This document shows positions 18,077 through 26,502 of a DNA stretch of 32,688 bases, piece after piece (the stretch's first letter is position 1; the number at the start of each line of letters is the position of its first letter). The translations under genes were made by a program, and so were the position numbers. This DNA is from an uncultured SAR86 cluster bacterium (GTDB lineage Bacteria; Pseudomonadota; Gammaproteobacteria; Magnimaribacterales; D2472): assembly GCA_902509555.1 (NCBI GenBank), contig CABWYS010000010.1, forward strand, positions 1 to 32,688. The letters run 5' to 3'. The notes under the pieces were generated by a model that ran no database searches, was not told the origin of the DNA, and saw nothing but the letters and a program-made list of their open reading frames with translations.

Positions 18077-19185
18077 ACCATTGTAAAATTTTAACCTTAA
18101 ACTTTCTTTTTTTAACACTTAGTTTTTTCATCCATTCTAAGAATCTTACCGATTTGACTCTTGATCCAGGATTTAAGATATCAATTTATGCAAAGAACTT
18201 AGATTCCCCAAGACAAATGGCTGAGGGAGAGGATGGAACTATATTTGTAGCTGAAAGAGGCGGCCAAATATCAGCATTAATAGACTCGGATTTAAATGGG
18301 GAAGTTGACTTAAGAATAATCGTTGCTAGAGATCTTAAATATTCCACAGGCCTAAGTCTATTTAATGGAGATCTATATTTTTCAGAGATAAGTAAGATTT
18401 GGAAAATTGAAAATATAGGACAGTGGATTGCTAAATATAATATTGAAGCAAATCTACCAAAAAAAATTCTTGTTGTAGAAAATTTACCAAATGATCAGTG
18501 GCATGGTTGGAAGTGGCTTAAGCATGATCAAGATGGCGGTCTTTTATTCAATATTGGGGCTCCATGCAATATCTGTCTTTCAAAAAACCCTCAATATGCT
18601 TCAATTTTAAAGTATCAAGATGAAGAATTGCATTATGTTGCTAAAGGGGTAAGAAATAGCGTCGGTTTTGATTTTCATCCAGTCAGTAAGAAGCTTTTTT
18701 TTACTGATAATGGAAGAGATTGGTTGGGTGATGATTCACCATCATGCGAGTTAAATAGAGTTGATTTTGATGGCCAATTTTTTGGATATCCTTTTAAGCA
18801 TGCATCAGATGTATTTGATCCAGAATTTGGTGATATTAATCCTGGATATGATTTTGTGGATCCGATATTGGAGCTTGGCGCTCACGTAGCACCTACTGGT
18901 ATAAGTTTTTATAACGCTGATATGTTCCCAGCAAAAATGAAAAATAACTTATTTATTGTGTTGCATGGATCATGGAATAGAACTGAAAAAGTTGGTTATA
19001 AAGTAATCAGAGTGGAAATAGATGAATATGGCAATGCTAAAAACTCAACTGATTTTATTTCTGGCTGGCTTAAAGATGGTAAGGTTTCAGGAAGACCATC
19101 AGCGCCTCTTGTAAGAAAAGATGGAGCTCTTTTGATATCTGACGATAAAGCAAATGTTATATATCAAGTAACTTATCAAAATTAA
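18073..19185 (+). CDS. PQQ-dependent sugar dehydrogenase / sorbosone dehydrogenase-like, secreted
   Basis: Signal peptide; LTLDPGFKISIYAKNLDSPRQMAEGEDGTIFVAERGG; KLFFTDNGRDWLGDDSPSCELNRVDFDGQFFGYP; LFIVLHGSWNRTEKVGYKVIRV; GRPSAPLVRKDGALLISDDKANVIYQVTY. Confidence 0.88.
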   Translation: MNHCKILTLNFLFLTLSFFIHSKNLTDLTLDPGFKISIYAKNLDSPRQMAEGEDGTIFVAERGGQISALIDSDLNGEVDLRIIVARDLKYSTGLSLFNGDLYFSEISKIWKIENIGQWIAKYNIEANLPKKILVVENLPNDQWHGWKWLKHDQDGGLLFNIGAPCNICLSKNPQYASILKYQDEELHYVAKGVRNSVGFDFHPVSKKLFFTDNGRDWLGDDSPSCELNRVDFDGQFFGYPFKHASDVFDPEFGDINPGYDFVDPILELGAHVAPTGISFYNADMFPAKMKNNLFIVLHGSWNRTEKVGYKVIRVEIDEYGNAKNSTDFISGWLKDGKVSGRPSAPLVRKDGALLISDDKANVIYQVTYQN

Positions 19186-19187
19186 CA

Positions 19188-20210
19188 ATGAGAGTTGGTA
19201 TTGCTGGCTATGGCGTTGTTGGAAAAACTAGACATGCCTCAATCCAGAAAAATACCTCTTATGAAGTTGTGGCTATTTCAGAGGCAAACTCTGATTCGCA
19301 GAAAAATATTCCTTCTGATATAGATATTTATAATGATTATCATGATCTAATTTATAAGGCTGATTTAGATATTATTTTTATTAGCTTGCCAAATAAATTT
19401 GCCTCAGATGCAGTTTCATTAAGTCTTGAAAATGGGTTAAATGTTTTTTGTGAAAAACCGCCTGCCAGAAATCTTGATGAGCTGATAAAAGTAAGAGAAA
19501 TTTATAAAAAATATTCTAGTTTAAAGCTGATGTATGGTTTTAATCATCGCTTTCATCTTTCAGTAGAGGAAGCAAAGAAAGTTATTGACGCTAATACTTT
19601 TGGAAAAATTATCAATCTAAAAGGCGTTTATGGAAAATCTCAGATGATTAGTTTCAATCAAACAGACTGGAGAACAAAAAGAGAGGAATCTGGAGGAGGT
19701 ATACTGCTTGATCAGGGCATACATATGCTAGATCTGATGAGATATTTATCTGGAGAGAACTTCTCTGAAGTTTTTTCATTTATTGATAATGCCTTTTGGA
19801 ACTTTGATGTTGAAGATAATGCATATGTATTGATGAAATCCTCAAATGGAGTTGTAGCTCAACTTCATTCATCTGCTACTCAGTGGAGGCATGTATTTAA
19901 TTTGGAAATTACCCTTCAAAAGGGCTCACTTGTACTTGGAGGCTTGCTTACAGGATCTAAAAGCTATGGAGATGAAACGCTTAAGATTATTTCTTCAAAT
20001 CCAGCTCAGGACAGAGGAGTGCCATTAGAGTCCACTTCAAAATATAATGAAGATGTATCATGGGATAATGAGATTAAATATTTTGATAATTGTTTAAAAA
20101 ATGATTTAACAATTGAGCGGGGTAGTATTGAAGATGCAATTGAAACTATGCACTTAGTTGAAGAGATCTATAGAGCTGATCCCTTATGGAAAAAAAAATA
20201 TTATAGTTAA
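19188..20210 (+). CDS. Gfo/Idh/MocA family oxidoreductase
   Basis: MRVGIAGYGVVGKTRH; GLNVFCEKPPARNLDEL; GGGILLDQGIHMLDLMRYLSGE. Confidence 0.9.
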   Translation: MRVGIAGYGVVGKTRHASIQKNTSYEVVAISEANSDSQKNIPSDIDIYNDYHDLIYKADLDIIFISLPNKFASDAVSLSLENGLNVFCEKPPARNLDELIKVREIYKKYSSLKLMYGFNHRFHLSVEEAKKVIDANTFGKIINLKGVYGKSQMISFNQTDWRTKREESGGGILLDQGIHMLDLMRYLSGENFSEVFSFIDNAFWNFDVEDNAYVLMKSSNGVVAQLHSSATQWRHVFNLEITLQKGSLVLGGLLTGSKSYGDETLKIISSNPAQDRGVPLESTSKYNEDVSWDNEIKYFDNCLKNDLTIERGSIEDAIETMHLVEEIYRADPLWKKKYYS

Positions 20211-20222
20211 AAGGAAGTGAAA

Positions 20223-20801
20223 ATGAATTCATCAACAGGATTTTCAAATAATTATCTTAAGTATTTAACAGAACTAATTTCTCAATTAGACAGAAAAGCA
20301 ATTGGTAACTTTGCAGACTTACTTTTACAGTCTAGAGATTCTGGATCCACTACATTTTTTCTTGGAAATGGCGGCAGCGCCTCTACTGCCACCCACTTTG
20401 TGAATGATATTTCTCTTGGTAGCAGACAATTTGAAAAACCTTTCAGAGCAATAAGTCTATGTGATAATCAGGCTGTTATTACTGCAATTGCAAATGATGA
20501 TGGCTATGAAAATATTTTCTTACAACAACTCCAAACTCTTGCTAAGCCTGGGGATACCATTGTATGCATTTCAGCCTCTGGTAACTCTAAGAATTTGATT
20601 AAAGCAATTGAATATGCCAAAGATAATAATATATATGTTGTAGGGTTCACTGCATTTGATGGGGGCTACCTGAAAGAAAACTGTGATCTCAATATACATG
20701 TTCCAACAAAAATTGGAGAATACGGGCCTGCGGAAGATTTACATATGGTTGTTTGCGGACTTATAGGATCATATTTTAGAGAAAAATTTTTAAATGATTG
20801 A
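20223..20801 (+). CDS. SIS-domain sugar-phosphate isomerase, GmhA-like (sedoheptulose-7-phosphate isomerase family)
   Basis: TTFFLGNGGSASTATHFVNDISLGSR, GDTIVCISASGNSKNLIKAIEYAKDNNIYVVGFTAFDGG, GPAEDLHMVVCGLI. ATG at 20223, downstream of aaggaag. Confidence 0.87.
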   Translation: MNSSTGFSNNYLKYLTELISQLDRKAIGNFADLLLQSRDSGSTTFFLGNGGSASTATHFVNDISLGSRQFEKPFRAISLCDNQAVITAIANDDGYENIFLQQLQTLAKPGDTIVCISASGNSKNLIKAIEYAKDNNIYVVGFTAFDGGYLKENCDLNIHVPTKIGEYGPAEDLHMVVCGLIGSYFREKFLND

Positions 20802-21537
20802 TTTACATCAGTCTTTACGAATTGCTAAATCAGCTGTGTTGCTTGCTGGAGAATTTTTACTGAAATCTCAAGGAACTGATCTGAAAATTTTGTTAAATCA
20901 AGGTCGAGATCTTAAGTTACAGCTTGATATTGACACTGAAAACATTATAAAAGATCACATATCAGCTCATAGTAGCTATTCAATATTAGGAGAAGAGACT
21001 GGCTCTAGTGATAAACTAGATGAATGTTTTTGGGTGGTAGATCCACTCGATGGAACATCAAATTTTTTAAGAGGCATTCCTATTAGTTGTGTCTCGATTG
21101 CATTAATGCATAAAATGAAGCCAGTTCTTGGAGTCATTTATGATTTTAATCATGAAGATCTTTATTTTGGGCATAAGGAATCTAAAGCTTTTATGAATGA
21201 TCAAGAAATCCAGGTTTCTAAATTATCTTTAAAAAATGAATCCACTTTGGTAACTGGCATACCAGCAAAAACCAACTATTCTGATGACGAATTCAATCAA
21301 TTAATATTAACCTTTCAGTCATGGAAAAAAATTAGAATGATTGGATCTGCTGCAATGGCAGCGGTGTATGTGGCAGCAGGAAAGGCAGAAAGATATCAAG
21401 AAAACGGAATTTTCTTATGGGACATTGCAGCTGGAGCCGCTATTGTAAATGCTGCAGGAGGGATAGCATCAATTAGCAATCTTCAACCAGATTACAGGGT
21501 TGATGCAAAATTTTCTAATAATCAAATTGAAGAATAA
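20794..21537 (+). CDS. Inositol monophosphatase-family phosphatase
   Basis: SILGEETGSSDKLDECFWVVDPLDGTSNFLRGIP; FLWDIAAGAAIVNAAGG. Overlaps the upstream gene by 8 bp. Confidence 0.9.
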   Translation: MIDLHQSLRIAKSAVLLAGEFLLKSQGTDLKILLNQGRDLKLQLDIDTENIIKDHISAHSSYSILGEETGSSDKLDECFWVVDPLDGTSNFLRGIPISCVSIALMHKMKPVLGVIYDFNHEDLYFGHKESKAFMNDQEIQVSKLSLKNESTLVTGIPAKTNYSDDEFNQLILTFQSWKKIRMIGSAAMAAVYVAAGKAERYQENGIFLWDIAAGAAIVNAAGGIASISNLQPDYRVDAKFSNNQIEE

Positions 21538-22503
21538 TTGAATACTAAAGATACAGTTGCAGTTGCCTCGAGGTCTTTTTCAAAAAATACCTTTTTAGTT
21601 TCAAAGCTTAAGAATCTATATTCCTCAATTATTCTTAATGAAACAGGCAAAACCTTGGAAGGAGAGGATTTAATAAATTTTTTAAAACCTGCCTCAAAGG
21701 TAATTATAGGTATAGAAGCCATGCCTGATTGTATTCTGTCTAAGTTGCCGGACCTTAAAGTTATCAGCAAATATGGCGTTGGTTTAAATAACTTAGATTT
21801 AAAATTGCTTAAAAATTATAAAATTAAACTAGGATTTACTCCTGGTGTGAATAAGCAAAGTGTTGCAGAGCTTGCCTTAACTCTGATTTTGATTGGGCTC
21901 AAAAAAATTCAAAACAATAATATTGATATCCTTAACGGGAATTGGTCTCAAGAAAAAGGCTCAGAGCTTTATGGTAAAACCATAGGTATGCTTGGGTTTG
22001 GGAATATAGGCCAAAAATTATCGTCACTTCTTCAACCATTTGATTGCAATATTGTTTTTTTTGATGAAAGGCATTACTCCGATGAGGATATAAATAATAT
22101 TTCAATGGATTTGAATCTTAATCCTAAATTAATCCATCAATTATCCTTGGATTTAGTTCTATCAGAATCTGATATTCTTAGTATCCATCTTCCGTTAAGC
22201 AAAGAAACAACTAATTTAATTGCTGCACCTGAATTTAACCAACTAAAATCAAGCGTGTGTATTATAAATACTGCGCGTGGAGGGATAGTTAATGAAGAAG
22301 ATCTTTATAATTTTTTAGTTAAAAATCAAACTGCTTTCGCTGGTTTTGATGTTTATGAAGAAGAGCCAGCATTTGAAAACGCTCTATTACAATTATCAAA
22401 CTTTTTTGGCACATCTCATAGGTCAAGCCTTACAACTGAGGGAATTTATGCTATGGGTATAGCTGCCATAAATGGATTAGATGATAATATCAATATTAAA
22501 TAA
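21538..22503 (+). CDS. D-2-hydroxyacid dehydrogenase (phosphoglycerate dehydrogenase-like)
   Basis: KTIGMLGFGNIGQKLSSLL; SILSIHLPLSKETTNLI; CIINTARGGIVNEEDLYNFL; GFDVYEEEPAF. TTG start directly after the upstream stop. Confidence 0.88.
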   Translation: MNTKDTVAVASRSFSKNTFLVSKLKNLYSSIILNETGKTLEGEDLINFLKPASKVIIGIEAMPDCILSKLPDLKVISKYGVGLNNLDLKLLKNYKIKLGFTPGVNKQSVAELALTLILIGLKKIQNNNIDILNGNWSQEKGSELYGKTIGMLGFGNIGQKLSSLLQPFDCNIVFFDERHYSDEDINNISMDLNLNPKLIHQLSLDLVLSESDILSIHLPLSKETTNLIAAPEFNQLKSSVCIINTARGGIVNEEDLYNFLVKNQTAFAGFDVYEEEPAFENALLQLSNFFGTSHRSSLTTEGIYAMGIAAINGLDDNINIK

Positions 22504-22515
22504 AACATCTATTCT

Positions 22516-23241
22516 ATGAAGAATCTTTCAATCGGCACATGGCAAAGCCTCCCAAATGAATCAATCGCTGAAATATTTGCCAAGGCTGGTTATGAATGGA
22601 TTGTTATAGATCTTGAGCATAGCTGTATAAACATCAATCAAGCAGAGCAACTTATTCGAGTAATTGATTTAGCTGGGTCCAAACCATTTGTAAGGTTATC
22701 CAATCATGATCCTGCTCAAATTAAAAGAGTGCTTGATGCTGGAGCAAAGGGAATACTCGCACCAATGATAGAGACCCTCAATCAAATAGAAAAAATTATT
22801 TCTGCATGTCATTATCCTCCTAGAGGTTCAAGAGGGATGGGTCTTGCAAGAGCGCAGGGGTATGGTGAAAACCTCCAGAAGCAAGATTATATTTCAGATC
22901 AGGTAAATGAAATTGAAATTTATGCTCAAATTGAATCCCTCAAGGGTTTAAAGAACTGTAAAGAAATTTTTTCTCAAAAAATTAATGGTTACTTTATTGG
23001 TCCATACGATCTCTCAGCTTCGCTTGGCAATCCTGGAGTATTTGATTCTGGTGAATTTGATGAAGCTGAAATAACCATTCTATCTGCAGCTAAAAATGAA
23101 AATATTAAATGCGGATATCATCTTGTTGAACCAGAAATAGATCAAATAAAACTTCTAGAAGCTAAGGGCTATGACATGATTGCTTTTAGTGTAGATATTC
23201 GAATGTTAGATATCGGCGCTAGACTGCCATTTATAAAATAA
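22516..23241 (+). CDS. HpcH/HpaI aldolase (class II pyruvate aldolase) family protein
   Basis: IGTWQSLPNESIAEIFAKAGYEWIVIDLEHSCININQAEQLIR; VRLSNHDPAQIKRVLDAGAKGILAPMIET; YPPRGSRGMGLARAQGYG; GYFIGPYDLSASLG. Confidence 0.93.
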   Translation: MKNLSIGTWQSLPNESIAEIFAKAGYEWIVIDLEHSCININQAEQLIRVIDLAGSKPFVRLSNHDPAQIKRVLDAGAKGILAPMIETLNQIEKIISACHYPPRGSRGMGLARAQGYGENLQKQDYISDQVNEIEIYAQIESLKGLKNCKEIFSQKINGYFIGPYDLSASLGNPGVFDSGEFDEAEITILSAAKNENIKCGYHLVEPEIDQIKLLEAKGYDMIAFSVDIRMLDIGARLPFIK

Positions 23242-24000
23242 ATGAAAAAGACTCTAGGGGTAATTCCTGCAAGAATGGCTTCATCTCGGTTTCCTGGAAA
23301 GCCGTTAAAAAAAATTTTGGATATTCCAATGCTTGCTCATTGCTATGAAAGAGCATTACTTTCTGGAGCTTGCGATCAATTAATTATTGCCACACCTGAT
23401 CAAGAAATTATTGAATGGAGTCAATCACAAGGCATGCCCTCAGTTTTAACCAGCCATAGCCACCAAAGAGCAACAGAAAGAGCCAAGGAAGCTTTAGATA
23501 TTCTTGTTAAGCAGGGGCGCAGTTACGATTCAATTCTTTTATTGCAAGGAGATGAGCCGCAAATATTTCCTGATGATATTAATAATTTAAAAGACTCTTT
23601 TACAGGGAAAGATCTCGAAGTAGTAAATCTAATTTTTCAAATTACTGATGATGATCTTGAAGATCCTAACGTTGTAAAAGCAGTTACAGATAATTCGTTA
23701 AATATAGAGTTTTTTTCTAGATCACATATTCCTTTTAATAGCACTAAAACTTTCCGGCAGCTTGGCATGATCGGTTTTACAACCAAAGCTCTGAAACATT
23801 ATACAAACTTACCACCTACAGAATTAGAGGAGCTAGAGTCAATAGATATGATGAGGTTCCTGGAAAATGATTTTTGCATTCAAGGCGTTTTATCTTCAAG
23901 CCCTATACTTGGAGTTGATAATCCGGAAGATATAATCAAGGCAGAGAAGATGATGTTAGACGATAAAATTATTCATCTTTATAAGGAAAAATATACATAA
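23242..24000 (+). CDS. KdsB-like 3-deoxy-ulosonate cytidylyltransferase (CMP-KDO synthetase family)
   Basis: MKKTLGVIPARMASSRFPGKPLKKILDIPMLAHCYERA; LLLQGDEPQIFPDDI; FFSRSHIPF; QLGMIGF; GVDNPEDI. Divergent relative to canonical KdsB. Confidence 0.85.
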   Translation: MKKTLGVIPARMASSRFPGKPLKKILDIPMLAHCYERALLSGACDQLIIATPDQEIIEWSQSQGMPSVLTSHSHQRATERAKEALDILVKQGRSYDSILLLQGDEPQIFPDDINNLKDSFTGKDLEVVNLIFQITDDDLEDPNVVKAVTDNSLNIEFFSRSHIPFNSTKTFRQLGMIGFTTKALKHYTNLPPTELEELESIDMMRFLENDFCIQGVLSSSPILGVDNPEDIIKAEKMMLDDKIIHLYKEKYT

Positions 24001-24003
24001 AGT

Positions 24004-25011
24004 ATGAAAAAAATTCTTATCATTAGCGATGGAATACCTGGACACTTTAACCAATCAAAAGGAGTAGCCTCACTGCTTGCAAACAAGCATTCTTTTGAAA
24101 CAAGAATTACTGACCTTCAATTCAGCAGTCATTATTTGAGAGGCTTTATAACGGTTTTTTCAAGGTTTTTGATGAGGTTCCCAAGCTCCTTAACCGCAAA
24201 GATCATATCTTTTCTTTATAAAAAAATTGATACTAGCGAGCTTGATCTAATTATTGCTGCTGGTGGAAAAACAGCTCCCTATACCGCAGCTCTAAGGATA
24301 TTAAGTAAAATCCCAGTTATCCAACTTGGATCTCCTCGAGGATTACATTCTTCTTTATTTAATGCTCTTGTAACTGTTGAAAGATATTATGAGGATTCAT
24401 CTAATATTATTGCCTCCATAACACCTAGTCTTTATTCACCGCAAACTTGTGATTATGCCGCTAAAGAAAAAGATCTAAGTGACCATTTATTATTTTTGAT
24501 AGGGGGAGAAGGCATTGGATATTCATATAAAGCAGATGAATGGCAACATCTAATAAATTCGATCAAACAATTACACAAAGCTACCAACCTCCCAATTACA
24601 ATAGTCACATCAAGGAGAAGTGATCCTGAGGTAGAAAAAAGAATTAAAACAGAATTACAAAATATCCCGCTAGATTATTCAGCATGGTTTCATCAAGGAG
24701 CTAAAAATTTTAATTTATCTGCTTTATTTGGCTCTGCAAAAAATATATTTGTTACAGAAGATAGCGCTATGATGATTTCAGAGTCAATCAGTAGTGGCAA
24801 GCCTGTGACGACACTTTTCCCTAGTGGCATTCAATCTCCATTGAGATACAAAGCCCATATTCAAAAATATTTAGATCTAAATTTAATTACAAGAGAGTCA
24901 ATTAAAAATTTTTCAATCAAAGATGTAGAAAACTCTTCTGCAAATGTTCAAAATCACCTATCTAAATTATGCTATCAACTTGAGGAAAGGATTCAGTGGC
25001 AAAAGGACTAG
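24004..25011 (+). CDS. ELM1/GtrOC1-family putative glycosyltransferase (DUF1022)
   Basis: KKILIISDGIPGHFNQSKGVASLL; LIIAAGGKTAPYTAALRILSKIPVIQLGSPRGLHSSLFNALVTVERY; FLIGGEGIGY; VTSRRSDPEVE; ILVTEDSAMMISESISSGKPVTTLFP-type region. Confidence 0.8.
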   Translation: MKKILIISDGIPGHFNQSKGVASLLANKHSFETRITDLQFSSHYLRGFITVFSRFLMRFPSSLTAKIISFLYKKIDTSELDLIIAAGGKTAPYTAALRILSKIPVIQLGSPRGLHSSLFNALVTVERYYEDSSNIIASITPSLYSPQTCDYAAKEKDLSDHLLFLIGGEGIGYSYKADEWQHLINSIKQLHKATNLPITIVTSRRSDPEVEKRIKTELQNIPLDYSAWFHQGAKNFNLSALFGSAKNIFVTEDSAMMISESISSGKPVTTLFPSGIQSPLRYKAHIQKYLDLNLITRESIKNFSIKDVENSSANVQNHLSKLCYQLEERIQWQKD

Positions 25012-26420
25012 TTTGGTTTAGAACTGATTTAAGGTTGGATGATAATCCAGCGTTAAATGCTGCATTGAGAGAATATGAAGCAGTACTTGCGATCTATGTC
25101 TTTTCTCAGCACCAATGGGAAGTACACAATGAATCGAATATTAAACATGAATTTCTAATAAATAATCTAATTTTGTTGAAAGATTCACTAGAGCGCTTGG
25201 GTATTCCGCTAACTGCAATAAATACTGAATCTTTTAAAACTTTACCAAAAGATTTATCTTCATTTTGCACTGATCAAAAGATAGATCACGTATTTTGGAA
25301 TAATGAGTTTGGGTTGAATGAAGCTAATAGAGATGCAGCCTCAATAGAAACTTTAAACAATATTAGCATTAAATCTTCATCATTCAATGATCAAGTTATT
25401 TATGAGCCAGGTTTTCTCAAGACAGCACAAGGGAAACCTTTTTCAGTTTTTACACCATTTAAAAGAAGGTGGATTGAGAACTTTGACACGAATTTTTTGG
25501 ATATAGCCAAACCATCAAAGTTAAAAGAATCTTATTCAACTCAAGGTGATTTATCGAACTTAAAATTTGCTAAGACGCATTCTGCAAATATTGATCTTTG
25601 GCCTGCTGGAGAGAGTGCAGCTGAGGAGAAACTTAAAAATTTTCTTCAATTAAAAGCTCAGTCCTATAGCGCCTCAAGAAATTCTCCAATTATTGATGGA
25701 ACAAGCAGAATTTCACCCTACCTTGCACTTGGCATTCTGTCTCCAAAAAGATGTATTTTGGAGGGCTTAAAGCTTAATAATTTTGAGTTTACATCTGGCA
25801 ATAGAGGAATCTGCAAGTGGATTGATGAAATTGTCTGGAGAGAGTTTTATCGAAATATCATGCATTCATTTCCAAAAGTGAGTAAAAATCGTCCTTTTCA
25901 AGACTATACAAATTCTATTAAGTGGCGACATTCTAATGAGGAGCTTGACGCTTTTTATAATGGTAAAACTGGATTCCCCATTGTTGATGCTGGCATTAGG
26001 CAAATGCTCAAGGAAGGGTGGATGCATAATCGATTAAGAATGGTTGTTGCAATGTTTTTTACTAAAAATATGCTCCATGATTGGAGATTAGGAGAAAAGT
26101 TTTTTATGCAACACTTGATAGATGGAGATTTTTCCTCAAATAATGGAGGTTGGCAGTGGAGCTCCTCAACAGGGACAGATTCTGCGCCTTACTTCAGAAT
26201 CTTCAATCCCATTTCACAATCCCAGAATTTTGATTCTGAGGGGGAATTTATCAAAAAATTTATTCCCGAACTAAAAGATGTTCCTGCTGCCCAAATTCAT
26301 CAGCCAAAAGACGATTTTTTTTCATCTACTAACTATCCAGAACCCATTCTTGATTTGAAAGAATCTCGTCTTAGAGCCATTCAAGCATTTAAAGATGCTC
26401 GAGAGGTAAGCAGTGTTTAA
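24996..26420 (+). CDS. phrB: Deoxyribodipyrimidine photolyase / cryptochrome family (class I CPD type likely)
   Basis: GLVWFRTDLRLDDNPALNAAL; SRISPYLALGILSPKRC; WIDEIVWREFYRNIM; GKTGFPIVDAGIRQMLKEGWMHNRLRMVVAMFFTKNMLHDWRLGEKFFMQHLIDGDFSSNNGGWQWSSSTGTDSAPYFRIFNP. GTG start overlapping the upstream gene by 16 bp. Confidence 0.94.
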   Translation: MAKGLVWFRTDLRLDDNPALNAALREYEAVLAIYVFSQHQWEVHNESNIKHEFLINNLILLKDSLERLGIPLTAINTESFKTLPKDLSSFCTDQKIDHVFWNNEFGLNEANRDAASIETLNNISIKSSSFNDQVIYEPGFLKTAQGKPFSVFTPFKRRWIENFDTNFLDIAKPSKLKESYSTQGDLSNLKFAKTHSANIDLWPAGESAAEEKLKNFLQLKAQSYSASRNSPIIDGTSRISPYLALGILSPKRCILEGLKLNNFEFTSGNRGICKWIDEIVWREFYRNIMHSFPKVSKNRPFQDYTNSIKWRHSNEELDAFYNGKTGFPIVDAGIRQMLKEGWMHNRLRMVVAMFFTKNMLHDWRLGEKFFMQHLIDGDFSSNNGGWQWSSSTGTDSAPYFRIFNPISQSQNFDSEGEFIKKFIPELKDVPAAQIHQPKDDFFSSTNYPEPILDLKESRLRAIQAFKDAREVSSV

Positions 26421-26502
26421 ATGCTAGAACCATTGCATCAATACTGGTGATTATCAAAAAACATCCGTTATAATTAAATTCAATTTTTAGTGAGGAATAA
26501 AT

